Origin: JBPOFY01 sp049889815
Lineage (GTDB): Bacteria > Verrucomicrobiota > Verrucomicrobiia > Opitutales > Coraliomargaritaceae
NCBI GenBank assembly: GCA_049889815.1
Contig: JBMHCR010000017.1
Coordinates: 1 to 53,319, forward strand
Length of the DNA: 53,319 bases
Reading direction: 5' to 3'
The stretch's first letter is position 1. Each line of letters starts with the position of its first letter. A model generated the notes under the pieces. It worked only from the letters and a program-made list of their open reading frames with translations, was not told where the DNA came from and ran no database searches. This document shows, piece by piece, positions 23,297 through 31,597 of the stretch. Position numbers and translations under genes: made by a program.

Positions 23297-24754
23297 ATGA
23301 AAATCAGCCTTTCGTGCCTTTTATTGTCAACGTTACTTAGCTTTTCTTTTGATTGGTTGCACGCGGAGGATGCTCCCGTTGTTGAGGCTGAAGGTGGATC
23401 CGCCGTAGTCGAAGTGCTATCGGGAGAAAAGGTGAACGTATATGTCGTCCCGATAAGGGATGCGATTGGTAAGCCAAATTTGTTTGTGCTGCGCCGTGCG
23501 ATGAAGGACGCAATTGCCAACGACATTGATATGATCGTTCTCGATATGGATACCCCAGGTGGCCGTGTAGACGTAACCATCGAGATGATGGAGATACTTT
23601 CAAAATTTGACGGAATCACAGCCACCTATGTCTGTGATGATGCAATATCCGCTGGTTCTTTTATAGCAGCGGCAACCCAAGAAATTTACTTTGCTCCACA
23701 AGGAAAGATTGGAGCATCGGCGGTGATTCAGGGCATGGGAGAGGAGGTTCCTGAGACCGCGAAGATGAAAATCGAGAGTTATCTGCGTGCGAATATACGT
23801 GTGATGACCGAGGATTATCCATTCCGCTCTGATGTTATTCGCGCGATGTTGGACTCTGATTTTGAGTTAAAGATCGGGGAAGAGCTGATCAAGCCAGAAG
23901 GTGAGCTCTTAACCCTTACCGCGAGCGAGGCGATCAAAGAATATGGCGACCCCGCGACCCCTCTTCTGGGTCAAGGCATCTATGAATCTGTGGATGAGCT
24001 GCTCGATGCTCGTTTGGGTGCCGGAAATTACGAAGTACGAGACTTTCACCTTACTTATTCAGAGGAAATCGCGAAGTGGATGAGCACCTTTGCTCCCGCT
24101 TTGATGGGTATCGGTATGCTGATGCTATTCCTTGAGTTTAAGACCCCGGGTTTTGGGGTATTTGGGATCGCAGGTATCGTTCTGATGGCGATTTTCTTCG
24201 CTAGTCAATACATTGCGGGCCTTGCTGGGAACGAGCCGATTTTATTCTTTGTGCTCGGTGTGGTCTTGATCTTCGTGGAGCTATTTTTCTTTCCAGGAAC
24301 CTTCGTTTTTGCGCTCAGCGGCTTGGGGCTAATGTTAGGTTCATTGCTTTGGGCGATGGTTGATTTTTGGCCTAACGAGCCGATACGATTAGACGCTGAC
24401 CTACTTGCCGAGCCCTTCGTCAATCTCATCTTCGGGCTAGGGATCGCTGTCTTTGGGGCGATTTTATTCGGGCGTTTCTTTAAGGGCTCGTTTTTGGAGC
24501 GTAGTCTGGTGCTTGCAGATGCTGCAGGCGGCTCAAGCTCTGCAATCCGTGAAGCGCGTGAAGCCTCTCTGCCTGCAGTGGGAGCCGTTGGTGAAGCAGT
24601 CACTGATTTGTTCCCAACCGGTCGCGTCGAGGTCAATGGACAGCGCTACGATGCGCGCAGTTCCTTGGGTAGTATTGAACGAGGTAGTCGAGTGGAAGTG
24701 GTAAAAAGTAGTGACTTTTCTCTGGTCGTTAGACAGCCTGATGACGGATGCTGA
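23297..24754 (+). CDS. NfeD-family membrane serine protease (long form)
   Basis: 485 residues: signal peptide (ISLSCLLLSTLLSFSFDWLHA), a ClpP-like periplasmic protease domain, several membrane helices (about residues 255-400) and a C-terminal NfeD OB-fold (PTGRVEVNGQRYDARSS). The protease domain shows DMDTPGGRVD, the SAGSFIAAA segment with the presumed nucleophile Ser, and APQGKIGASAVIQG. Family members use a Ser-Lys dyad and are encoded beside stomatin/flotillin genes; here the next two genes are a short NfeD and FloA. Its last codons overlap the short nfeD start (ATGCTGA). Likely acts in membrane protein quality control or lipid-domain maintenance. Confidence 0.93.
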   Translation: MKISLSCLLLSTLLSFSFDWLHAEDAPVVEAEGGSAVVEVLSGEKVNVYVVPIRDAIGKPNLFVLRRAMKDAIANDIDMIVLDMDTPGGRVDVTIEMMEILSKFDGITATYVCDDAISAGSFIAAATQEIYFAPQGKIGASAVIQGMGEEVPETAKMKIESYLRANIRVMTEDYPFRSDVIRAMLDSDFELKIGEELIKPEGELLTLTASEAIKEYGDPATPLLGQGIYESVDELLDARLGAGNYEVRDFHLTYSEEIAKWMSTFAPALMGIGMLMLFLEFKTPGFGVFGIAGIVLMAIFFASQYIAGLAGNEPILFFVLGVVLIFVELFFFPGTFVFALSGLGLMLGSLLWAMVDFWPNEPIRLDADLLAEPFVNLIFGLGIAVFGAILFGRFFKGSFLERSLVLADAAGGSSSAIREAREASLPAVGAVGEAVTDLFPTGRVEVNGQRYDARSSLGSIERGSRVEVVKSSDFSLVVRQPDDGC

Positions 24755-25209
24755 TCATTGGTTTAATTATAGCGGCCGTGGTGCTCGTTTTTTTTGAGGT
24801 CGTATTGCCGGGCGGTGTGCTCGGTGTCCTCGCGGCAATCTGCTTAGTATCGGCTACCTGGCTCGGCTTTGTGGAATATGATTTTCTTGGCGGACTGGGT
24901 ATTTTTCTCGGCACCTGCTTGGCGATTGTTGTCACGATTTTCCTCGAATTTAAATTCCTCGCGACGACTGGACTCGGTAAGGGGTTTTTCCTAAAAGAGT
25001 CGGTAACGGGCCACTCCAACGAGTCCGAAGCAGAAGATTCCATTATCGGCAAAGAAGGAACGGCACTAACGCGTTTAAATCCATCCGGAAAAGTTGCAAT
25101 TGGAGGGCAGAGCTACGAAGCTTGTTCGCAAGACGGGTATATCGATTCGGGTGAATTTATCGGTGTCGTTGCAAAGGATAATTTTAAACTCATCATCAAA
25201 AAACTATGA
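24748..25209 (+). CDS. NfeD-family protein (short form)
   Basis: 153 residues without a protease domain. Three to four membrane helices (LIIGLIIAAVVLVFFEVVLP and FLGGLGIFLGTCLAIVVTIF), then a C-terminal OB-fold ending GKVAIGGQSYEACSQDGYID, with the usual GEFIGVVAKDNFKLIIKK close. Short NfeD proteins are thought to interact with flotillin-like partners through the OB-fold. The start overlaps the previous gene and its stop overlaps the floA start (ATGA), so the three genes are translationally coupled. Confidence 0.92.
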   Translation: MLIIGLIIAAVVLVFFEVVLPGGVLGVLAAICLVSATWLGFVEYDFLGGLGIFLGTCLAIVVTIFLEFKFLATTGLGKGFFLKESVTGHSNESEAEDSIIGKEGTALTRLNPSGKVAIGGQSYEACSQDGYIDSGEFIGVVAKDNFKLIIKKL

Positions 25210-26234
25210 ACGCATTCACACTCCCAATAGCGCTCGCCGGCTGGCAGTTAGGCGCAGCCGCCGTACTCGGTCTGATCCTTCTGATCATCGGTTTTATTGT
25301 TATCTCCTTCTTTAGCATTTGGCTCCGTGCATTGCTTGCAGGAGCCTCTGTTGGCTTCCCGACACTTGTTGCGATGCGCCTACGCGGTGTGCCTGCATCT
25401 CTGATTGTCGATGCTCGCATTACCGCTGTCAAAGCGGGCTTGGAGCTCAGTGCAAATGATCTCGAGGCGCACTATCTCGCAGAGGGTAACGTGATCCAAA
25501 CCGTGCAAGCCTTAATCGCTGCCGACAAGGCGAATATCGCGCTCGATTGGCAGCGTGCTTGCGCGATTGATCTCGCAACGAAAGGTACTGGCAAGTCCGT
25601 GCTTGAAGCGGTGCGCACATCGATCAATCCAAAGGTGATTGAGTGCCCGGCTGCTGGTGGTGGGCGTGCGACGATCGACGGTGTCGCGAAGGACGGTATC
25701 CAAGTGAAGGCACGTGCTCGCGTAACCGTGCGTTCGAATCTCGATAACTACGTCGGCAGCGCGCTGGAAGAAACCATCATCGCTCGTGTGGGCGAGGGTA
25801 TCGTTACGACGATCGGGTCCGCAGATTCTTATAAGTCGGTCCTCGAATCACCCGATTCGATTTCCAAGGTTGTGCTGGAGCGGGGTCTGGATGTTGGCAC
25901 TGCCTTTGAAATTCTTTCGATTGATATTGCGGACGTGGATGTTGGCGAAAATATCGGGGCTAAGCTGCAGGAGTCACAAGCGGAGGCCGATAAGAACGTC
26001 GCGCAGGCAAAAGCTGAAATGCGCCGCGCCGCTGCAGTTGCGCTTGAGCAGGAAATGAAGGCGAAGGTTGAAGAGATGAACGCGAAGGTGGTCGAAGCGG
26101 AAGCTCAGGTCCCACTCGCGCTCGCCGAGGCATTCCGTTCCGGTAATCTTGGAGTCATGGATTACTATCGCTTGAACAACATCAAGGCGGATACTGACAT
26201 GCGAGACTCTATCTCCAAGGGAGAAGAAAGCTAG
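25206..26234 (+). CDS. floA: Flotillin-like protein FloA
   Basis: 342 residues. N-terminal membrane hairpin (AAAVLGLILLIIGFIVISFF, then SIWLRALLAGASVG), SPFH domain (PAAGGGRATIDGVAKDGIQV, then RARVTVRSNLDNYVG), a long Ala/Glu coiled coil (residues about 255-305, ESQAEADKNVAQAKAEMRRA) and the conserved tail SGNLGVMDYYRLNNIKADTD. This is the UPF0365/FloA family, which assembles into ordered membrane microdomains. Third gene of the coupled nfeD-nfeD-floA set; a fourth gene encoding a membrane-anchored basic protein follows by 51 bases. Confidence 0.96.
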   Translation: MNAFTLPIALAGWQLGAAAVLGLILLIIGFIVISFFSIWLRALLAGASVGFPTLVAMRLRGVPASLIVDARITAVKAGLELSANDLEAHYLAEGNVIQTVQALIAADKANIALDWQRACAIDLATKGTGKSVLEAVRTSINPKVIECPAAGGGRATIDGVAKDGIQVKARARVTVRSNLDNYVGSALEETIIARVGEGIVTTIGSADSYKSVLESPDSISKVVLERGLDVGTAFEILSIDIADVDVGENIGAKLQESQAEADKNVAQAKAEMRRAAAVALEQEMKAKVEEMNAKVVEAEAQVPLALAEAFRSGNLGVMDYYRLNNIKADTDMRDSISKGEES

Positions 26235-26285
26235 GTTTTGAATCGGTGAGGGTGTTTCCATCGAGCCACCCTCACGATAGCCCAG

Positions 26286-26984
26286 ATGGATAATCTACTT
26301 GAATATATCGTCCCGCTGGTTTTCGCAGCGATCTATTTTTTCGGCAATATGATGTCGAAAAAGGAGGGAGACGATGCATCGCCAGCTGCACCACGGCGGC
26401 AGCAGTCTCCTGATGAAGCTGAGGCGGCAGCACGACAACGTAAGATTCAAGAAGAGATTCGCCGCAAGATTATGGAGCGGCGACAAGCTGTTGAGCGCGA
26501 AGACGGAGCCGCTCCAGTGGTTCCAGCACCAGCGCAGCCCGAACGTGGTCGGCTCACTGATTACGATCGGCAGTTGCAGAAGCGCGGTGAGGCGGCAGCT
26601 GCTCGTCGCGCGACACCTGAAGTGGTTCGACAGCCCACACCGCCGCGGATACCTAAAGAAGCGCCGGCTTCTAAGGTGGAGGAGGTTCAATCCCGTGGTT
26701 TCAGTTGGGATACTTCAGATAATGCCTACGAGACGCAGATGCAGGAGCAATTGCGCCGTATCGAAGCTACCAAGCGCCAAGCCGCACAGCTTAAAAAACA
26801 AGCTGCGGCAGCAGGTGTGAAGACCGAGTCGAAACGTCGCTCGGGCAGCGGCCGCAGCTTTAGTGGTCCAGTGCGTGAGCAGTTACAGGATCCAGCGGCT
26901 GCTCGTGCGGCATTTATCTATGGTGAAGTGCTCGGCCAACCTGTCAGCCTCCGCAAGCAGAGCTCTGTCCCGGGCTTGAGCTAG
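26286..26984 (+). CDS. Hypothetical membrane-anchored protein downstream of floA
   Basis: Not a named family to me. 232 residues: one N-terminal helix (LEYIVPLVFAAIYFFGNMM), then a long, highly charged Arg/Lys/Gln-rich and Pro-rich cytoplasmic region predicted disordered or helical, and a short conserved-looking C-terminal block ending DPAAARAAFIYGEVLGQPVS. A similar A-F/I-x-x-E-I-L-G-x-P ending occurs, from memory, in proteins beside floA in related phyla, so it may be a flotillin partner; that is inference. Its position at the end of the nfeD-nfeD-floA operon supports a shared role. Confidence 0.8.
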   Translation: MDNLLEYIVPLVFAAIYFFGNMMSKKEGDDASPAAPRRQQSPDEAEAAARQRKIQEEIRRKIMERRQAVEREDGAAPVVPAPAQPERGRLTDYDRQLQKRGEAAAARRATPEVVRQPTPPRIPKEAPASKVEEVQSRGFSWDTSDNAYETQMQEQLRRIEATKRQAAQLKKQAAAAGVKTESKRRSGSGRSFSGPVREQLQDPAAARAAFIYGEVLGQPVSLRKQSSVPGLS

Positions 26985-27059
26985 GCCCCATTTGACTCAA
27001 GGCGGTAGCCCGTGGTTGGTAATAGCCGTGCTGATCGTTTGCTGTGAAATGCAAAATAG

Positions 27060-27125
27060 AGTGGTCGAGGGCACAGGCTTCATCTACGCCGTTTGAAGAT
27101 CATGGTCTAAACGACCACTGTTTTT
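27060..27125 (+). terminator. Possible long-hairpin terminator after the floA operon
   Basis: AGTGGTCG (27060-27067) pairs perfectly with CGACCACT (27112-27119), followed by G and five T. The 44-base interior holds a second small stem (CTTCA/TGAAG). The loop is long for a classic intrinsic terminator, so this may be terminator or other structure. It lies between the floA-operon end and the convergent RodZ-like gene. Confidence 0.35.
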
Positions 27126-27939
27126 AAGGCAGTGTAATCTTAGCCGTTCCAGCACTGCTTGGGCGTAATTTCTCGCCGCCACTTTCGATGGTGATATTTT
27201 CACCCGCAGTGAAGAGAATGTCCACTGGGCCCTGTTTACTGAGGTTGATCGTTTCGCCAGCACTCATCGTGTCACGATAGAGGACTGTGTTATCCGATTG
27301 CTGCTTTACGAGCACATAGACGGTATCGCTGGCGATCAGTGTAAGGTCATTTGGACTTGCGGCATCGGTCACCGGATCGATTGGATCTGTAGGTCGCGTG
27401 ATTTCAGTCGCTGTGTCCGCAGTATCGGCAATTTCGTCTCCACTGCTCAGGATCGCCTTGATCAGGCCAAAGATCACAAAAACCAAAGTTAAAGTGCCCA
27501 CAAAAACTAGGCCGATCTTTAAGTAGAAGGTTTTATCTGCTTCGTCTTCGTCCGCCCCGTGGCCCTTATCCACGGTGGTGTTCGCAGAGATCCGGCCGTA
27601 GCTGCTGTCAGCCTCGGCGTCTTCTGCGGTGATCGCAGCAGAAGATTTCTTGACCTCAATCTGTCCGAAGAGTTCGGAGCCGCCTTTGTTGCTAGCGCGC
27701 GTGTTGCTGAGTAGTTGCGCGTTGTAATCGGTGACGATTTTTTCAGGATCAAGCTTAAGGTAGCGGGCGTAGTTTCTAACAAAGCCACGCTTGTAAAGCT
27801 CCGGAAGATCAAAGTCGAATTTGTCCTGCTCAATATTGCCTAGAAAGTCGCTACGAATCTTTGTCGCCTCAGCAGCCTCACGCAAAGAAATACCCTTGCG
27901 CTTACGTGCTTCTTCTAGACGTGCCCCGATCGTTTGCAT
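27124..27939 (-). CDS. RodZ-like helix-turn-helix membrane protein
   Basis: 271 residues: a cytoplasmic N-terminal HTH (ARLEEARKRKGISLREAAEA, then TKIRSDFLGNIEQ and YKRGFVRNYARYLKLD, the xre-type RodZ pattern), an acidic linker, one membrane helix (IGLVFVGTLTLVFVIFGLIK) and a C-terminal beta domain of about 80 residues (VYVLVKQQSDNTVLYRDTMS) matching DUF4115. RodZ links MreB to the envelope in rod-shaped cells; mreB is not in the window. A small hairpin (ATTCCG/CGGAAT, 27969-27986) lies upstream, so the gene may have its own promoter. Confidence 0.88.
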   Translation of the reverse strand: MQTIGARLEEARKRKGISLREAAEATKIRSDFLGNIEQDKFDFDLPELYKRGFVRNYARYLKLDPEKIVTDYNAQLLSNTRASNKGGSELFGQIEVKKSSAAITAEDAEADSSYGRISANTTVDKGHGADEDEADKTFYLKIGLVFVGTLTLVFVIFGLIKAILSSGDEIADTADTATEITRPTDPIDPVTDAASPNDLTLIASDTVYVLVKQQSDNTVLYRDTMSAGETINLSKQGPVDILFTAGENITIESGGEKLRPSSAGTAKITLP

Positions 27940-28023
27940 GATAAGAGATTATGTGAGCATCTTGATTTATTCCGCAAGCACGGAATGGACAAGTAGATAG
28001 ATTCTCCAGCGACGGATGATTTC

Positions 28024-28923
28024 CTAGCTCAAAGTGAATCGCAAATCGGCCCACTCGCCGTCCTCGCGAGAATCCACAGTGATCGTTTGATCGCTGCGTA
28101 GTTCGGTAAATCGCTTCTCGAAATGTTCGCGCACTAGATCCAGCTCTTTGGTCAGGATGCCACTCAATGCAAGTGTGCCGCCGTTGGTGACGCCATTGAC
28201 GAGTGGGTCCGAGTGGGGAAGAAGGACGTCGGTCTGAATATTTGCGAGCACAAGGTCACCTTGTCGTCCGTTGGCGAAGCCTTGCTCGAGGTTGGCAACT
28301 GCAAACTCCGGTTTTGCTAAGTGCTGGTTCTCCTCTGAGTTGCTGTGGCATACAGTAATCGCTTCCGGATCAAAATCGAAGCCGAAGATATTTTTGTATC
28401 CGAGCGCAGCGGCGGAGAGCGCCAGGACGCCAGAGCCACAGCCTGCGTCGATCAGGTTGATGGACTCAGGGCTATTCGGATGTATTTCCAAGTAGTCGAG
28501 GAGGCGACCTGCGCAGAGGCGTGTCGTTTCATGGGCGCCGGTGCCAAATGCCATGCCTGCATCGAGATAGACAACGGCACTGCCTGCAGGTGTCTCAATG
28601 TTATCGCGCTCCCAAAGTGGGATCCAGTGCAGCCGGCGGTTGCTCCATGGTTTGACGAACTCCTTGTAGGCGTTTTGCCAGTCAGCCTCGATGATTTCTG
28701 TTTCGATAAATTCCTCGGGCAAATTCGCGAAGCCTTTGCGCAATTTCTCAAGTTCTGCCTGAGCGGTAGCAGAATCGGGAAAGATACCAAACACATCATA
28801 CGGATCAGTGATCTCCTTTTGCATGATGCCCCAATATGGAGATTTTGTTTCGAAGAGATACCCGTCGAGAATCTCGACGAGTTCTTCATCAACACGGGCG
28901 CGTAGTTCTACTTGGTTAGGCAT
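28024..28923 (-). CDS. prmA: Ribosomal protein L11 methyltransferase
   Basis: SAM-dependent methyltransferase that modifies ribosomal protein L11. Recognised from DAGCGSGVLALSAAALG (SAM motif I), the upstream GMAFGTGAHETTRLCAGRLL, FGFDFDPEAITVCHSN, and VLANIQTDVLLP. Those three blocks occur in PrmA in this order. Start placed at the Met of MPNQVELRARVDEE (299 residues); a Met seven codons upstream (28944) is equally open and neither has a ribosome-binding motif. Next gene upstream on the same strand is purN, 71 bases away. Confidence 0.9.
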   Translation of the reverse strand: MPNQVELRARVDEELVEILDGYLFETKSPYWGIMQKEITDPYDVFGIFPDSATAQAELEKLRKGFANLPEEFIETEIIEADWQNAYKEFVKPWSNRRLHWIPLWERDNIETPAGSAVVYLDAGMAFGTGAHETTRLCAGRLLDYLEIHPNSPESINLIDAGCGSGVLALSAAALGYKNIFGFDFDPEAITVCHSNSEENQHLAKPEFAVANLEQGFANGRQGDLVLANIQTDVLLPHSDPLVNGVTNGGTLALSGILTKELDLVREHFEKRFTELRSDQTITVDSREDGEWADLRFTLS

Positions 28924-28994
28924 GTTGGGGGATGCGGGACCCATACTTCGCTGTAAAGCTACGCAGGGTGAGTGCAGAAACGGATTTGTATGGG

Positions 28995-29591
28995 TTAAGA
29001 GATCGGCTTGATTGTACCTTTGCTGAGCTTCGTCACGACGTCTGGAAGGAGGATGTGCTCTGCGATATGAATCTTTGCTTCAAGCATTTCCAGCGTTTCC
29101 GCCTCTTCGATACGGACTTCTTTTTGGTCAATGATAGGGCCGGCGTCGAGTTCTCCAGTCACCCAGTGGACGGTGCATCCGGTAATTTTGACACCGTGCT
29201 CAAAAGCCTGCCTGATGCCGTGCATGCCAGTAAAACTCGGCAGCAGACTTGGATGTAAGTTGATCACTTGTCCTTTAAATGCTTCGATGAATTTCGGCGA
29301 GATAATGCGCATGAACCCCGCCAGTACGATGAGCTTTGGAGAAAAGGATTGGATCCGCTCGATGTAGGCATCTTCTGCGGCTTCGGTCATACGTGCGCCT
29401 TTCTTGCCCGGGTCGATGTAGATGGCCGGCACCCTGTGTTTTTGTCCGAGCTCAAGGATGCCTGCGTCTGCGTTGTCACTGACGATGGCAGCAATTTTAG
29501 CCGCGCCGAGTTGCTTTTTAGTCTCGGCCTTAAGGAGTGCGTCGGTATTGCTGCCGCGACCCGAGCCTAGAATGACGATTGGATAGGACAT
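28995..29591 (-). CDS. purN: Phosphoribosylglycinamide formyltransferase
   Basis: Uses 10-formyltetrahydrofolate to formylate GAR in purine synthesis. 198 residues from the Met at 29591 (MSYPIVILGSGRGSNTDALL); an upstream Met at 29621 adds a Thr/Leu repeat without similarity. Conserved catalytic set is present: Asn and His in QVINLHPSLLPSF and Asp in WVTGELDAGPIIDQ, plus GFMRIISPKFIEAF and FEHGVKITGCTVHWV. Situated between prmA and dnaJ on the minus strand. Confidence 0.96.
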   Translation of the reverse strand: MSYPIVILGSGRGSNTDALLKAETKKQLGAAKIAAIVSDNADAGILELGQKHRVPAIYIDPGKKGARMTEAAEDAYIERIQSFSPKLIVLAGFMRIISPKFIEAFKGQVINLHPSLLPSFTGMHGIRQAFEHGVKITGCTVHWVTGELDAGPIIDQKEVRIEEAETLEMLEAKIHIAEHILLPDVVTKLSKGTIKPIS

Positions 29592-29657
29592 TAGAAGAGT
29601 GAAAGTGAGGGTGAGAGTCAAAGGGTGGCGGCGTGCGTCCCTACGCGCCCTCCTATA

Positions 29658-30821
29658 CTATCGGAAGAATTGCTTTGCTTTTTCTACGAATGATTCGCTT
29701 ACCGGGTTGGCGAGATCGCCACAGGCTTCTGCGAATTCTTCGAGCTTTTGCTTTTGTTCGGACTTGAGTTTCGTCGGCACTTCTACTTGTACGCGAATGA
29801 GTAGGTCGCCTTTGCCATTACCGCGGAGATAAGGGATGCCCTGATCGCGTAAACGGAAAGTGGTGCCGGTTTGTGTGCCAGCCGGTATCTTGAGTGAGCC
29901 CTTGCCGAATAGAGTAGGGACGTTGATAGAGCCTCCGAGTGCAGCCAGCGTGAACTTAATCGGGACTTCGCAGAATAAGTCGTTGTCGTGGCGTTCGAAG
30001 AGCTCGTGCTCCTTGACATGAACGATGATGTAGAGGTCACCCGTTTGACCGCCCATTTGTCCGGCTTCTCCTTTGCCCGCCGAACGTAATTTGGAGCCAG
30101 TTGCGACTCCTGCAGGGATACGCACTTTTACCGTGCTGCTATCCATCACACGACCTTCACCACGGCAGTCGCTGCATGGATTTTCAATGGTTTGACCTGC
30201 GCCGTGACACGACGGGCAAGCCTGACGGAAACTGATAAAGCCGCGATTCGAGGTGACCTGTCCTGCTCCGCCACATGTCGAACAGGAGACTTTCTTGGAG
30301 CCGGGCTCCGCACCGGAGCCAGAGCACTTCTTACACTCCACCGGGCGACGATAACGGATCTCTTTCTCAACACCTTTGGCTGCTTCTTCGAGGGAGATTT
30401 CTAGATCGTAACGGAGGTCGGAACCGTGAGCGGCGCCGCCTGTTTGACCGCCACCGCCACCGCCACCGCCGAAGAATTCTTCGAAGATGCCGCCGCCACC
30501 GCCACCGCCGCCACCGAAGGCTTCGCGGAAGATGTCGAACGGATCGTGACCACCCATTCCGCCCATACCGCCGCCAGGGTTGCCCATACCGCCTTGTTTG
30601 AAGGCTGCATGGCCGTAACGGTCATAGGCCGCTCGCTTATCGGTGTCTTTGAGGACATCGTAAGCCTCGGATATTTCTTTGAACTTTGCTTCCGCTGCAG
30701 CGTCGCCGGGATTTTTATCCGGGTGGTATTTGACTGCGAGTTTCCGATACGCTTTTTTTAAGTCGCTATCAGATGCGTCGCGTGCAACGCCGAGGAGTTC
30801 GTAGTAATCGTTCGTAGCCAT
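29658..30821 (-). CDS. dnaJ: Chaperone protein DnaJ
   Basis: Hsp40 co-chaperone, 387 residues. J domain with the HPD tripeptide (KYHPDKNPGD, about residues 32-41), an unusually long glycine-rich linker containing two runs of eight or nine Gly, then four CxxCxGxG zinc-binding repeats (CKKCSGSG, CSTCGGAG, CPSCHGAG, CSDCRGEG) and the C-terminal substrate-binding domains. Five bases after grpE. The dnaK partner is not in this window. The Gly runs read as GGX-type codon repeats and could be variable in length. Confidence 0.98.
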   Translation of the reverse strand: MATNDYYELLGVARDASDSDLKKAYRKLAVKYHPDKNPGDAAAEAKFKEISEAYDVLKDTDKRAAYDRYGHAAFKQGGMGNPGGGMGGMGGHDPFDIFREAFGGGGGGGGGIFEEFFGGGGGGGGQTGGAAHGSDLRYDLEISLEEAAKGVEKEIRYRRPVECKKCSGSGAEPGSKKVSCSTCGGAGQVTSNRGFISFRQACPSCHGAGQTIENPCSDCRGEGRVMDSSTVKVRIPAGVATGSKLRSAGKGEAGQMGGQTGDLYIIVHVKEHELFERHDNDLFCEVPIKFTLAALGGSINVPTLFGKGSLKIPAGTQTGTTFRLRDQGIPYLRGNGKGDLLIRVQVEVPTKLKSEQKQKLEEFAEACGDLANPVSESFVEKAKQFFR

Positions 30822-30826
30822 CGCAG

Positions 30827-31414
30827 TTAGTCTTTTTGTGGGCCGCTGGAGACGATGACATTCGCCGCGCGAATGAGGCGTTCGTTGAGTCGATAGCCAG
30901 CGCGCACGGTTTGGATGACGTGATCTTCCTTCACGTCCTCAGACGGTTGATGTGCGATGCACTCGTGAAGATTTGGATCGAATGCCAGACCGTCTGGGCA
31001 GAGTTCCTCGAGGCCTTGCTCTTGCAGTGACTTTTTCAGCTGGTCATCGACCATTTTGAAACCGGCGGTCACGTCTTTTGCCTCGGGATGGTTTTCTGCA
31101 GCCTGCAGACCGAGCTTCATATTATCGAGCACTGGCAAAAGAGACTCGATTACGTTTCCTGCTGCGCTACGAATAATGTCCTGCTTCTCACGGGCGATTC
31201 GCTTGCGGAAATTCTCCATATCTGCGACCGAGCGCAGGTAGCGTGTTTTCATCTCCGCTGCTTCCTGTTGAGCTTTTTCCAGCTCACTGAGCTCTGGCTC
31301 TGCAGCCTCCGGTTCTTGAGCTTCTGCCTTCGGAGTATCTTCTGCTGCAGTTTCAGAGGTTGCATTGGTCTGCGCTTCAACTTCTTCGGTTTTGTCTTGT
31401 TTCTTATCTGTCAT
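30827..31414 (-). CDS. grpE: Nucleotide exchange factor GrpE
   Basis: Exchange factor for DnaK, 195 residues. The first 50 residues are acidic and Ala/Glu-rich (disordered), then the long paired helix (LRSVADMENFRKRIAREKQD), the conserved VIESLLPVLDNMKLGLQAAE segment and the beta-wing (HECIAHQPSEDVKEDHVIQT, VRAGYRLNERLIRAANVIVS). Start codon fixed by the acidic tail. Upstream region has no CIRCE element but does carry a 14-base perfect palindrome, TGGAAAATTTTCCA. grpE and dnaJ form one operon. Confidence 0.96.
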   Translation of the reverse strand: MTDKKQDKTEEVEAQTNATSETAAEDTPKAEAQEPEAAEPELSELEKAQQEAAEMKTRYLRSVADMENFRKRIAREKQDIIRSAAGNVIESLLPVLDNMKLGLQAAENHPEAKDVTAGFKMVDDQLKKSLQEQGLEELCPDGLAFDPNLHECIAHQPSEDVKEDHVIQTVRAGYRLNERLIRAANVIVSSGPQKD

Positions 31415-31478
31415 GGTTTTGAAAAGTGGCGTAGCCCGTCACGCGGGTGATCGGTTTCAAAGTGAGCGCGGGAGTGTG

Positions 31479-31492
31479 TGGAAAATTTTCCA
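31479..31492. promoter_or_regulatory. 14-base palindrome ahead of grpE-dnaJ
   Basis: TGGAAAATTTTCCA is a perfect 14-base palindrome 65 bases upstream of the grpE start. On the minus strand it is preceded by CCTTGAATTC, which looks like a heat-shock-type -35 (CTTGAA). No CIRCE inverted repeat (TTAGCACTC/GAGTGCTAA) was found. It may be an operator for the grpE-dnaJ operon; function is unproven. Confidence 0.3.
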
Positions 31493-31597
31493 GAATTCAA
31501 GGTCGGTTTACGCTGTGCCGCTTTGACTCACCTGAGCATTAAAGGGACCAAGTGAGTGGACTCAGCCAAGGAAGCTCTCGCTTACTCGGGCGTTGCT

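Noticed and set aside
31415..31597. CIRCE element upstream of grpE
   Set aside because: No TTAGCACTC/GAGTGCTAA repeat, even with several mismatches; only the different 14-base palindrome is present.
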